A stretch of DNA of 46,851 bases. Origin: CAXSDR01 sp964236445. GTDB lineage: Bacteria > Actinomycetota > Actinomycetes > Motilibacterales > Motilibacteraceae. The DNA lies in the NCBI GenBank assembly GCA_964236445.1, contig CAXSDR010000017.1:1-46851 (forward strand). The letters are read 5' to 3'. The position numbers and the translations under genes are program-made. The notes below the pieces were generated by a model that was not told where the DNA came from, searched no databases, and was given only the letters and a program-made list of their open reading frames with translations. Below, piece after piece: positions 25,672-34,058 of this stretch (its first letter is position 1; every line of letters begins with the position of its first letter).

Positions 25672-27171
25672 ATGACAACCGACACCGCCGAGCCGAGCGC
25701 GACGCGCACCTACGAGGTCCGGACCCACGGGTGCCAGATGAACGTGCACGACTCCGAGCGTCTCGCCGGTCTGCTCGAGGCCGCCGGCTACGCCCGCGCC
25801 ACCGCCGACGAGGCGAGCCGGGGGGCTGACGTGGTCGTCTTCAACACCTGCGCGGTCCGTGAGAACGCCGACAACAAGCTCTACGGCAACCTGGGCCACC
25901 TCGCTGACACCAAGCGCAAGCGGCCCGGCATGCAGATAGCAGTCGGCGGCTGTCTCGCTCAGAAGGACCGGGCCGACATCGTGCGCCGCGCTCCGTGGGT
26001 GGATGTGGTCTTCGGCACCCACAACATCGGGTCGTTGCCGGTCCTGCTCGAGCGCGCCCGGCACAACGGTGAGGCACAGGTCGAGATCCTGGACACCCTC
26101 GAGACCTTCCCGTCCACGTTGCCGACCCGGCGCGACTCCGCCTACTCCGCGTGGGTGTCCATCAGCGTCGGCTGCAACAACACCTGCACCTTCTGCATCG
26201 TCCCGGCCCTGCGCGGCAAGGAGAAGGACCGCCGGCCGGGGGACGTGCTCGCCGAGGTCGGCGCACTCGTGGACCAGGGCGTCATCGAGGTGACGCTGCT
26301 CGGTCAGAACGTCAACGCCTACGGCGGCGAGTTCGGAGACCGGCAGGCTTTCTCCAAGCTGCTACGCGCCTGCGGCGCGATCGAGGGCTTGGAGCGCGTT
26401 CGTTTCACCAGCCCGCACCCGCGCGACTTCACCGACGATGTGATCGCCGCCATGGCCGAGACGCCCAACGTGATGCCGAGCCTGCACATGCCCCTGCAAT
26501 CGGGCTCCGACGAGGTCCTTCGTGTGATGCGGCGTTCCTACCGCCAGGACCGCTATCTCGACATCGTGCGCAACGTACGAACTGCAATGCCGGAAGCCGC
26601 GATCACCACTGACATCATCGTCGGCTTCCCGGGTGAGACCGAGGAAGACTTCGCGCAGACGCTGCACGTGGTCCGTGAGGCGCGGTTCGCGAGCGCGTTC
26701 ACGTTCCAGTATTCCAAGCGTCCCGGCACGCCCGCCGCCCAGATGCCCGGCCAGGTCCCCAAGCTCGTGGTGCAGGAGCGCTACGAGCGCCTCGTCGAGC
26801 TGCAGGAGAGCATCTCGGGCTCGCAGAACCAGGCACAGGTCGGGCGCGTCGTCGAGGTGCTTGTCGCCGAGGGTGAGGGCCGCAAGGACCGTGCCACGCT
26901 GCGACTGTCGGGGCGCGCCGAGGACAACCGACTGGTGCATGTCGACCCACGCGGCTCGGCGACGCCCCGCCCTGGCGATGTCGTGACCGTCGAGGTCACC
27001 TATGCCGCGCCGCACCATCTGGTGGCCGATGCGGGCATCCGCCAGCTTCGGCGCACCCGCGCCGGCGACGCGTGGGAGGCCGGACAGACCGGCGGCACCG
27101 CGGCACGGGTCTCCCTCGGCATGCCCACGATCGGAGCTCCGCGTCCGCTGCCTGCTTCGACGTGCGGCTGA
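25672..27171 (+). CDS. miaB: tRNA-2-methylthio-N6-isopentenyladenosine synthase MiaB
   Basis: 499 residues. MiaB is a radical-SAM methylthiotransferase that converts i6A37 to ms2i6A37 in tRNAs. Auxiliary cluster cysteines are in TYEVRTHGCQMNVHDSERLA, VVFNTCAVRENADNKLYGNL and VGGCLAQKD. The radical-SAM motif is SVGCNNTCTFCIVPALRGKE. MPLQSGSDEVLRVMRRSYRQ and IVGFPGETEEDFAQTL are diagnostic, and a TRAM domain ends the core. A C-terminal extension of about 50 residues follows, as often in actinomycetes. Start: ATG 25672, with -10-like TACGCT at 25656-25661 and no ribosome site, so nearly leaderless. Its partner miaA, making the i6A substrate, lies two genes downstream. Confidence 0.95.
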   Translation: MTTDTAEPSATRTYEVRTHGCQMNVHDSERLAGLLEAAGYARATADEASRGADVVVFNTCAVRENADNKLYGNLGHLADTKRKRPGMQIAVGGCLAQKDRADIVRRAPWVDVVFGTHNIGSLPVLLERARHNGEAQVEILDTLETFPSTLPTRRDSAYSAWVSISVGCNNTCTFCIVPALRGKEKDRRPGDVLAEVGALVDQGVIEVTLLGQNVNAYGGEFGDRQAFSKLLRACGAIEGLERVRFTSPHPRDFTDDVIAAMAETPNVMPSLHMPLQSGSDEVLRVMRRSYRQDRYLDIVRNVRTAMPEAAITTDIIVGFPGETEEDFAQTLHVVREARFASAFTFQYSKRPGTPAAQMPGQVPKLVVQERYERLVELQESISGSQNQAQVGRVVEVLVAEGEGRKDRATLRLSGRAEDNRLVHVDPRGSATPRPGDVVTVEVTYAAPHHLVADAGIRQLRRTRAGDAWEAGQTGGTAARVSLGMPTIGAPRPLPASTCG

Positions 27172-27181
27172 CGTCTTCCAC

Positions 27182-27865
27182 GTGTTCGTCGCCGGGGCGC
27201 TATGCCCTCACCCCCCGCTGATCGTGCCCGAGGTCGCCAGTGGTGCTCGACACGAGCTTGCTGCGGTGCGTGCCGCCTGTGACGAGGCCGTACGCGCGCT
27301 GCTCACAGCCGCGCCCGACACCGTGGTCGTGGTGGGCGACGCACTGAGCACCGGCCCGGTCAGTGGGGTCCTCGACCTGAGCACCTTCGGCCTGCGGCCC
27401 GACACGCAGCGCGCGACCGCGACGAGGCTCCCGCTGAGCGTGGGCATAGGGGTCTGGCTGCTGCGGCGAGCCGGGTGGGTCGGTGCCGTCGAGCTGATGG
27501 GTGTCTGCGCGCGCGACAGCGCAGCGCAGTGCGCAGCACTCGGGGTCAGCCTGGTCTCGGCGCCGCACCGGGTCGCGCTGCTCGCCATGGGTGACGCGAG
27601 CTCGTGTCGCCCACCCGTCGCGCCGCGCGCGCCCGACGAGCGGGCTGTCGCGTTCGACGCGTCGGTCGCGGTTGCGTTGCGTGACGGCGACCCGCAGGCC
27701 TTGCTGGCCGTCGAGCTGGCGACTGCGCTCGCGCTCGGTGCCGTGGGCAGGGCCGCGTGGCAGGTGCTCGCCGGCGCGGCGGGGAAGGTCCGAGGAGGAC
27801 TGCTGCACGATGCAGCGCCCTACGGCGTCGGCTACCTCGTGGCGAGCTGGATTCCTGAACCATGA
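27182..27865 (+). CDS. Class III extradiol dioxygenase (LigB)-like protein
   Basis: 227 residues, starting at GTG 27182 (VFVAGALCPHPPLIVPEVAS). The N-terminal PHPPLIVPEV and later TVVVVGDA fit the class III extradiol ring-cleavage dioxygenase B-subunit-like family, which actinomycetes keep between miaB and miaA. LigB uses two His and one Glu for iron: His in CPHPP is present, but a second His in the middle is not evident (VELMGVCARDSAAQ instead), so activity is doubtful. VRGGLLHDAAPYGVGYLVAS is the family's C-terminal signature. It begins 10 bases after miaB and ends 10 bases before miaA, so cotranscription is likely; a link to tRNA modification is only positional. Confidence 0.75.
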   Translation: MFVAGALCPHPPLIVPEVASGARHELAAVRAACDEAVRALLTAAPDTVVVVGDALSTGPVSGVLDLSTFGLRPDTQRATATRLPLSVGIGVWLLRRAGWVGAVELMGVCARDSAAQCAALGVSLVSAPHRVALLAMGDASSCRPPVAPRAPDERAVAFDASVAVALRDGDPQALLAVELATALALGAVGRAAWQVLAGAAGKVRGGLLHDAAPYGVGYLVASWIPEP

Positions 27866-27875
27866 TTCGTCGACC

Positions 27876-28793
27876 ATGATTCCTGTGCTGGCGCTCGTAG
27901 GTCCTACGGCTTCGGGCAAGACCGCGTTGGGCGTCGCGCTGGCCCTCGAGGTCGGCGGAGAGATCGTCAACGCCGACTCCATGCAGCTCTACGAGGGCAT
28001 GGACATCGGAACGGCGAAGGCGACCGAAGAAGATCGCCGCGGTGTTCGCCACCACCTGCTCGACATCTGGGACATCCGCCAGGCTGCCAGCGTCGAGCAC
28101 TACCAGCGGGCGGCACGCCAGGTGATCGCGGAGATCGCGTCGCGCGGCAAGGTGCCCATCCTGGTCGGTGGCAGCGGGCTCTATGTGCGGGCAGCGCTCG
28201 ATGTCATGGACTTCCCGGGCACCGATCCGGTCGTTCGCGGCCGACTCGAGGCCGAGCTGACCAGGCACGGCGCGGCCGCCATGCACGCGCGCCTCGCCCA
28301 GCTGGCCCCTGATGCGGCGCATCGCATCCCGTCGCACAACCCCCGGCGCGTCGTACGCGCCCTCGAGGTCGTCACGCTGACAGGGCACTTCAGCGGCGAG
28401 CTGCCGCCGCCGACGTACGCGCTGCCTGCGGTGCAGATCGGGCTCTGCCTGCCACGTGACGTCCTGGCTGCGCGGTCAGCCGCGCGCGTCGACGCGATGT
28501 GGGCGCGTGGCCTGGTCGACGAGGTCCGGGGGCTCGACGCCCGCGGCCTGCGGCAGGGGATCACCGCGCGCCGCGCGCTCGGCTATGGCCAGGTGCTGCG
28601 TGTGCTCGACGGCGAGCTCGACGATGCCGCAGCGCGTGCCGAGACGGTGCGCGCGACGCGTCGCTACGTTCGCCGCCAGGAGTCGTGGTTCCTGCGCGAC
28701 TCCCGTATCACCTGGCTCGACCCGCGGGAGGCGTCGACCGTGGGTGCGGCGGTGGCGGCGTACGCCTCGGCCGCCGGGTCACCCCTGTCGTGA
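27876..28793 (+). CDS. miaA: tRNA dimethylallyltransferase MiaA
   Basis: 305 residues. MiaA transfers an isopentenyl group to N6 of A37 in tRNAs reading UNN codons, giving MiaB its substrate. P-loop LALVGPTASGKTALGVALAL, then EIVNADSMQLYEGMDIGTAK, VRHHLLDIWDIRQAASVEHY, PILVGGSGLYVRAALDVMDF, HNPRRVVRALEV, GITARRALGYGQVLRVLDGE, TRRYVRRQESWFLRD. All family motifs are intact. ATG 27876 is preceded by no strong ribosome site. A 9-base direct repeat CCATGATTC (27860-27868 and 27874-27882) places an identical out-of-frame ATG at the preceding stop. Confidence 0.95.
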   Translation: MIPVLALVGPTASGKTALGVALALEVGGEIVNADSMQLYEGMDIGTAKATEEDRRGVRHHLLDIWDIRQAASVEHYQRAARQVIAEIASRGKVPILVGGSGLYVRAALDVMDFPGTDPVVRGRLEAELTRHGAAAMHARLAQLAPDAAHRIPSHNPRRVVRALEVVTLTGHFSGELPPPTYALPAVQIGLCLPRDVLAARSAARVDAMWARGLVDEVRGLDARGLRQGITARRALGYGQVLRVLDGELDDAAARAETVRATRRYVRRQESWFLRDSRITWLDPREASTVGAAVAAYASAAGSPLS

Positions 28794-28898
28794 TGTCGGG
28801 GTTTCGGGGAAGCCGACTCAGGTGCTGCGCTCGCGTCTCTCACGATCGGATACTGAGCTTTGCCTGCGGACGCTGCAGCGATGAGGTAGTCATGAAAC

Positions 28899-30140
28899 AT
28901 GTCCGTAACACAACGGTCACGGGCACGTCGCTCGGCGAGAAGTCTCCGGGAGACCCGAGCGAGCCGGGCGTCGCTGTCGGTGAGGGTGCTGGGAGTCGCG
29001 TGCCTCTCGATGCTCGTCATGCCACCGGTGACGACGGCGGCGACTTCCGGGCCCGTGCGTGATCGCGGGCACGCTGACGGCTACGGCGGGGCTGTCGCCG
29101 CGTCGCGGCCGGAGGCAGCAGCCGTCGCAATGCAGGTACTTCTCGACGGCGGCCGGGCGGCGGATGCAGCAGTAGCAGGAGCGGCAGCGCTCGGGGTCGT
29201 GGCACCGCGCGAAGGTGGCTTCGGCGGCGGCAGTGCACTGCTGCACGCGGACGGTCGCACAGGCAAAGTCAGCCAGGTGCAGAGCTGCGCGGCGGGCGGG
29301 GCGCTCGCGGCATGGGAGCAGGCGTTGCGCAGCTGGGGCACCCTGAGCATGCCGGAAGCCGTGGCGCCGGCCGCTGAGCTCGCGAAGGAGCTGAACGGCT
29401 CCGGCGAGCGGATCGATGCCGGCCTCGTCGCGACTTACCAAGCACTCGTGACTCTCACCGGGCCGCGCCAGGCGCGCCGGCCGGTGCTGTCCATGAGCGA
29501 TCTCGGCAGGCAGATCTCCCAGGCGGCTGGCGCGCCGGTGCCGACCGCGCCCGCCGGCCCTGCCGTGACCAGCTCCTATCGCGGCGTCACCGTCGCGGGT
29601 GGTGCCTCTCACCTGCTGTCTCGGCTGGAACCTGTGGCGCTTCACGGCGCCGCGGCTGCGCAGGTCCGGTCGGCCGTCGCGGCAGCCGTGGCTTCCGTCG
29701 GCACGGACAACAGCGCGTCGGTGGACGTCCTCGTTGCCGATCGGTGGGGCGATGTCGTCACTGTCACCTCCTCCCTCGGCGCGGCTGGCTCCACCCAGCA
29801 CCCGGTGCCGGGTCGCGGCCTCTGGGTGGGGCGGCCGGTCGGCTGCGCTCGCTCGCTGCCGAGCGTGCTCGTGCGCGACGGCATCCCCGCCGCGGCCGTG
29901 TCGCCGGGTGGGCGCGGCGGGTGGGGCGCATCGTCGGTCGCGCGAGTGGTGACGGTGATCAGTGCGCTGGTCGACAGCGACGCGACGCTGCCCGATGCGG
30001 CGGCTCGGGCCGAGGGTGGTCGTGAGCTCAACCCCGCGCCGCTCGCGCTGCAGGTCTTCGCGGACGGGCGCGTACGCGCCGTGGCCGGCGGTCCGGACTC
30101 GGTGACTGCGGGCGCCGCGGTCGCCTCGCCGGTGCGGTGA
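28899..30140 (+). CDS. Reduced gamma-glutamyltransferase-like protein, probably not a standard GGT
   Basis: 413 residues against 550-600 for normal GGTs. An N-terminal hydrophobic stretch (LSVRVLGVACLSMLVMPPVT) suggests export or anchoring. GGT features: PEAAAVAMQVLLDGGRAADA, AVAGAAALGVVAPREGGFGG, GGSALLHADG, and GDVVTVTSSLGAAGSTQHPV. The GGT nucleophile segment (usually TTH-S-VD) reads SASVDVLVAD, so the catalytic Thr and the following Thr-His are missing, and the SSMSPT oxyanion motif is shortened to SLPSV. The central part is also shortened. The protein is likely inactive as GGT or has a changed activity. ATG 28899 is a tentative start. Its stop overlaps the dapF GTG. Confidence 0.65.
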   Translation: MSVTQRSRARRSARSLRETRASRASLSVRVLGVACLSMLVMPPVTTAATSGPVRDRGHADGYGGAVAASRPEAAAVAMQVLLDGGRAADAAVAGAAALGVVAPREGGFGGGSALLHADGRTGKVSQVQSCAAGGALAAWEQALRSWGTLSMPEAVAPAAELAKELNGSGERIDAGLVATYQALVTLTGPRQARRPVLSMSDLGRQISQAAGAPVPTAPAGPAVTSSYRGVTVAGGASHLLSRLEPVALHGAAAAQVRSAVAAAVASVGTDNSASVDVLVADRWGDVVTVTSSLGAAGSTQHPVPGRGLWVGRPVGCARSLPSVLVRDGIPAAAVSPGGRGGWGASSVARVVTVISALVDSDATLPDAAARAEGGRELNPAPLALQVFADGRVRAVAGGPDSVTAGAAVASPVR

Positions 30141-31075
30141 CGGTGACCGGAGCCCCGTTGGGGCAGACTCGGCACGTGCAGGTGCGCAAAGGACACGGGA
30201 CCGAGAACGACTTCGTCGTGCTCCATGACCCCGACAACGAGCAAGCGTCGAGCGATGCGCTCGTCGTGGCGCTCTGCGACCGCCGAGCCGGCGTCGGAGG
30301 CGACGGCTTGCTGCGAGTCGTGCGCACCGCGGCGCTGGTCGACACGGACCCGACCGCTGCGGCAGCCGCTGCGGGGTCCGAGTGGTTCATGGACTACCGC
30401 AACGCCGACGCCAGCGTCGCTGAGATGTGCGGGAACGGCGTACGCGTCGTCGCCGAGCACCTCGCGACAGCTGGGTGCATCGATCGGGCCCGACCACTTC
30501 TCCTGGGTACGCGCGGGGGCACCAAGCGCGTGACGTTCACCCATGGGCTGATCTCGGTGCAGATGGGGCGTGCGCGTGTCGGGCGCGACGACCTCACGGT
30601 CACGACGGAGGTGGGCGCCGCGAGAGCCACGCAGGTGTGGATGCCCAATCCTCACGCCGTCGCGATCACGGCTGACCTCGCGCTGGCGGGGGAGCTGCGC
30701 CACGCCCCGCTCGTCACGCCGGCCGGCGCGTTTCCCGAGGGCGTCAACGTCGAGATCGTTCAGCTCGTCGGGCCGGGTCACCTGCGGCTGCGGGTGCATG
30801 AGCGCGGCGTGGGGGAGACGCGCTCGTGTGGCACGGGGATCTGTGCCGCAGCGGTGGTGGCCTCGCACGAAGCCGTAGCACGCGGCTGGGGTGCGCTGAG
30901 CAGCTGGGAGGTCGACGTGCCCGGAGGCCGCCTGCAGGTGGACCTGCGTCCCTCGGAGCACGGGGACGAGGTCACCCTGACCGGGCCGGCCGTCATGGTG
31001 GGCACCATCTCGCTGGACGAAGCCTGGTTGGCCGCGGTCGGTGTCGGGCCTCGCGTGGGTGCTTCGGTCGAATAG
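30137..31075 (+). CDS. dapF: Diaminopimelate epimerase
   Basis: 312 residues. DapF converts LL- to meso-diaminopimelate for lysine and peptidoglycan. VRKGHGTENDFVVLHDPDNE, DRRAGVGGDGLLRVVRTA, and the two catalytic Cys in NADASVAEMCGNGVRVVAEH and ETRSCGTGICAAAVVASHEA are all present, with PNPHAVAIT between. GTG 30137 overlaps the upstream stop (GTGA); GTG 30176 (VQVRKGHG) fits the family N-terminus better and cannot be excluded. An acidic Ala-rich insertion (VDTDPTAAAAAAGSEW) lies in the first half. It is followed by hflX after 39 bases. Presence suggests meso-DAP or LL-DAP metabolism typical of actinomycetes. Confidence 0.94.
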   Translation: MTVTGAPLGQTRHVQVRKGHGTENDFVVLHDPDNEQASSDALVVALCDRRAGVGGDGLLRVVRTAALVDTDPTAAAAAAGSEWFMDYRNADASVAEMCGNGVRVVAEHLATAGCIDRARPLLLGTRGGTKRVTFTHGLISVQMGRARVGRDDLTVTTEVGAARATQVWMPNPHAVAITADLALAGELRHAPLVTPAGAFPEGVNVEIVQLVGPGHLRLRVHERGVGETRSCGTGICAAAVVASHEAVARGWGALSSWEVDVPGGRLQVDLRPSEHGDEVTLTGPAVMVGTISLDEAWLAAVGVGPRVGASVE

Positions 31076-31114
31076 CAGGTGCCACGTCGCGATCGATCTG
31101 CGACGCTGGCCGGG

Positions 31115-32677
31115 ATGACACGAGCCGACGACGACGTTGAGAACCACAGAATGACTGAACCCATGCCCACGAACCGCATGCCCACGAACCGCATGCCCGA
31201 GCACGCCGGGCTCACCGCAGCCGAGAGCGCCACGCGTGCGTTGCTCGCCCAGTTCGATGAGGACGGCTTCCCGGTCGACGAGGAGTCGGCAGATGGCGAC
31301 CAGCTCGACCGCGCCGACCGGCAGGCGCTTCGCCGGGTCGCGGGTCTGTCCACGGAGCTCACCGACGTCACCGAAGTCGAATATCGCCAGCTGCGACTCG
31401 AACGTGTCGTTCTGGTGGGCGTGTGGACCGAAGGCACCGCCGAGGACGCCGAAGTGAGCCTCGTCGAGCTGACTGCCCTCGCCGAGACCGCGGGGTCCTT
31501 GGTTCTGGACGCCCTGTCCCAACGTCGTGACAAGCCCGACCCCGCCACCTACATCGGGTCCGGCAAGGCACAGGAGCTTCGCGACGTGGTCGTGGCGACC
31601 GGCGCCGACACCGTGATCTGTGACGGCGAGCTGACCCCCGGACAGTTGATCGCGTTGGAAAAGGTCGTCAAGGTCAAGGTCGTCGACCGCACCGCTCTGA
31701 TCCTCGACATCTTCGCCCAGCATGCGCAGAGCCGAGAAGGCAAGGCCCAGGTCGCCCTGGCCCAGATGCAATACATGCTTCCCCGGCTCCGTGGTTGGGG
31801 TGAGTCCATGTCGCGTCAGGCCGGTGGTCGGGTCGCCGGCGGTGCCGGGATCGGGTCGCGAGGCCCTGGTGAAACCAAGATCGAGACCGACCGGCGCCGG
31901 ATCCGCACCAAGATGTCGCGCCTGCGAGCCGACATCTCGGCGATGAAGGTGTCCCGCGAGACCCAGCGTGGCAGCCGCCGCCGCAGCGGTGTCCCTGCCG
32001 TGGCGATCGCCGGCTACACGAATGCGGGCAAGTCCTCCCTGCTCAACCGGTTCACCGGTGCCGGTGTGCTCGTGGAGAACTCGTTGTTCGCCACGCTCGA
32101 TCCGACGGTTCGCCGCACCCGGACAGCAGACGGGCGCACCTACACGATCGCCGACACGGTCGGCTTCGTCCGCCACCTGCCTCACCAGCTCGTGGAGGCG
32201 TTCCGGTCGACCTTGGAGGAGGTCGCAGACGCCGACGTCGTCGTGCACGTGGTCGACGGATCGCATCCCGACCCCGAGTCCCAGCTCGCAACGGTCCGCA
32301 AGGTCCTGGCCGACGTGGGCGCTGCGGACCTGCCCGAGATCGTGGTGATCAACAAGGCAGATGTCGCAGACCCCGCTGTCGTCGCCCGGCTGCGTGCGGC
32401 CGAGTCGCGAAGCGTCGGTGTCGTCGTCGTCTCCGCTCGTACGGGCGAGGGCATCGACGAGCTGCGAGCGCTCGTCGAGCGATCGCTGCCTCATCCGCTG
32501 GTGAGCATCGAGGCGTGCGTGCCCTACACCCGTGGGGACCTGATCGCCAGGGTTCATGAAGCGGGCGATATCGAGCTCGAGGAGCACGTGGGTGAAGGCA
32601 CCCACATCCGCGCGCGGGTCAGGGCGTCGCTCGCGGCCGAGCTCGCCGCCTTCTCTACCGTCGCGGTGCGCGTCTGA
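31115..32677 (+). CDS. hflX: GTPase HflX
   Basis: 520 residues from ATG 31115 (alternative ATG 31151). HflX is a ribosome-binding GTPase that splits stalled ribosomes under stress. The N-terminal domain holds SQRRDKPDPATYIGSGKAQE and AQSREGKAQVALAQMQYMLP; the glycine-rich linker reads VAGGAGIGSRGPGETKIETD. G motifs: G1 VAIAGYTNAGKSSLLNRFTG, switch LFATLDPTVRRT, G3 IADTVGFVRHLPHQLVEAFR, G4 VVINKAD. The N-terminal leader contains a tandem duplication giving MPTNRMPTNRMPEH (31163-31198). It ends 22 bases from the end of the convergent type VII secretion operon. Confidence 0.94.
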   Translation: MTRADDDVENHRMTEPMPTNRMPTNRMPEHAGLTAAESATRALLAQFDEDGFPVDEESADGDQLDRADRQALRRVAGLSTELTDVTEVEYRQLRLERVVLVGVWTEGTAEDAEVSLVELTALAETAGSLVLDALSQRRDKPDPATYIGSGKAQELRDVVVATGADTVICDGELTPGQLIALEKVVKVKVVDRTALILDIFAQHAQSREGKAQVALAQMQYMLPRLRGWGESMSRQAGGRVAGGAGIGSRGPGETKIETDRRRIRTKMSRLRADISAMKVSRETQRGSRRRSGVPAVAIAGYTNAGKSSLLNRFTGAGVLVENSLFATLDPTVRRTRTADGRTYTIADTVGFVRHLPHQLVEAFRSTLEEVADADVVVHVVDGSHPDPESQLATVRKVLADVGAADLPEIVVINKADVADPAVVARLRAAESRSVGVVVVSARTGEGIDELRALVERSLPHPLVSIEACVPYTRGDLIARVHEAGDIELEEHVGEGTHIRARVRASLAAELAAFSTVAVRV

Positions 32678-32699
32678 TCGCGGCTCGTGAGTGGCGAGC

Positions 32700-34058
32700 T
32701 CAACGGGATGCCGTCGCTGCTCGCAGCGGCGGCGTCCGTCGTATCTTGCGGCCCGTCCACCGCACGATAGGCATGAGGGTCGATGTCGTGGACGCGCCGT
32801 CGAGCACGGCCCAGGTGCGGTAGCTCGCCCGGGGAAAGGCGACGTCGTCGTGGTGCTGGCGACGAGCCAGGTCGAAACTCACTTGTTGCCAGGCACGTCG
32901 GGGCCTGAGCGCGACGCCCAGCTCGACGGCCGACTCGCGGGCGAAGCGGCGCGTCCCGGCAACGAGAGGTTGGCGCGGCAGTGCCGCCCCTCGATAGGTG
33001 TAGGTCCGTCCCCTCCCGGCGAGCCCGAGCCGGGCCGTCAGCTTCTCCATGGTGGGAATGCGACTCGGTCGCAGCTCACGGCCCACCTTGAGCTTGGTGT
33101 TGGCGGGCAGTCCGGCGAAGGACTGCACGAGCCGACCGCCGCGTGCGGTGCGGCCGGCCAGGGCGACGCTGCGGAAGACCTTCGCCGCGCCGCCGCCCGC
33201 GGTCGTCGCCGTCTCCACGCCGATGGAGCGCCACCCCTTGCCTTCGGCCGGCGCGGCCGACTGCACGATGACGTCGCAGGTGATCGCGACGAGCCCGGAG
33301 ACGAGCGCGATCGTGGCGAGCGCGCCGGAGAGCGCCGGGCACCACAGCGTCATCATCGAGGCGACTCCTGCGACCGCGGAGATGTCGGTCGCCAGCCTGC
33401 TGGTCAACGCCAGCTTGGGCACGACATAGCGCTCGAACCAGCCGATCGTGCTCCGGTAGTCGCCCGACCGGCTTGCGTCATCGAGGGCGGCCGCGGCAGT
33501 GCGCGCCCGGGCAGTGAGGCCATCAGCAACGCGAGCGCACTCCTCGCGAGCCTGCGCGATGGTGCGCCTGGCATCGCCGATCTCGGTTTCGCAGGAAGCA
33601 ACGATCTGCTGCCACTGTGCGGTGGCCGGCGCGTCCGCGGCCCGCTGGACCTCAGCCAGGGTGTCGATAGCGCGGTGCTGACGAAGCACGAACGAGGCCA
33701 TGTGCTCGCGTGCGGCCCGTGCGCGCGCCTCAGCCGTCCGAGCGCGCGACTGCGAGTCGACCAGGCCGCCCGGGCCCCGCAGAAAGGTGTTCAACGCCTC
33801 AGCGGCGCGGCTGTAGGACGTGGTGACGAGGTGCAGCCGAGGGCCTGTCTGCGCCTGGTGCGCGCGAAAAGCGTGAGCCGCCGTGCCGCTCCAGACGAGG
33901 TCGTCCAGGGCCCGTTCTGCGCCTGCCAGTTGGCGCGCGGCAGAGGCGGCGCCGTCGGACACCTCTCCCAGGAAGGCCACGAGCGAGGCCAGTGCAGCCG
34001 GATCGCCTGGCGCGGGATCGCCGGCCTCGATGCCCGGCCACCATGCTCGGGCACTCAT
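32700..34058 (-). CDS. WXG-type putative type VII secretion substrate (T7SS signal-like domain), 452 residues
   Basis: The N-terminus MSARAWWPGIEAGDPAPGDP, an Ala-rich helix, and a W-x-G turn (LVWSGTAAHAFRAH, WSG at 56-58) match the helix-WXG-helix module of actinomycete T7SS effectors (PGDP start, SG-A--FR after the W). A long Ala/Arg helical stretch to about residue 200 could be coiled coil. A hydrophobic block (about 222-268, ISAVAGVASMMTLWCPALSG, ALATIALVSGLVAIT) follows, then a basic C-terminal half (RTYTYRGAALPRQPLVAGTR, RRAWQQVSFDLARRQHHDD) with no domain I recognise. Start: ATG 34058 overlaps the upstream stop (ATGA). It may be a toxin/effector or surface protein; no immunity gene is obvious in the operon. 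Confidence 0.7.
   Translation of the reverse strand: MSARAWWPGIEAGDPAPGDPAALASLVAFLGEVSDGAASAARQLAGAERALDDLVWSGTAAHAFRAHQAQTGPRLHLVTTSYSRAAEALNTFLRGPGGLVDSQSRARTAEARARAAREHMASFVLRQHRAIDTLAEVQRAADAPATAQWQQIVASCETEIGDARRTIAQAREECARVADGLTARARTAAAALDDASRSGDYRSTIGWFERYVVPKLALTSRLATDISAVAGVASMMTLWCPALSGALATIALVSGLVAITCDVIVQSAAPAEGKGWRSIGVETATTAGGGAAKVFRSVALAGRTARGGRLVQSFAGLPANTKLKVGRELRPSRIPTMEKLTARLGLAGRGRTYTYRGAALPRQPLVAGTRRFARESAVELGVALRPRRAWQQVSFDLARRQHHDDVAFPRASYRTWAVLDGASTTSTLMPIVRWTGRKIRRTPPLRAATASR

Noticed and set aside
27860..27882. Direct repeat CCATGATTC as an insertion scar
   Set aside because: Only 9 bases, both copies next to start/stop codons, and no mobile sequence between them.
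29642..32605. 987-codon open frame on the minus strand
   Set aside because: It lies opposite the GGT-like gene, dapF and hflX, all with clear family motifs. It is a GC-rich antisense shadow with low-complexity content.
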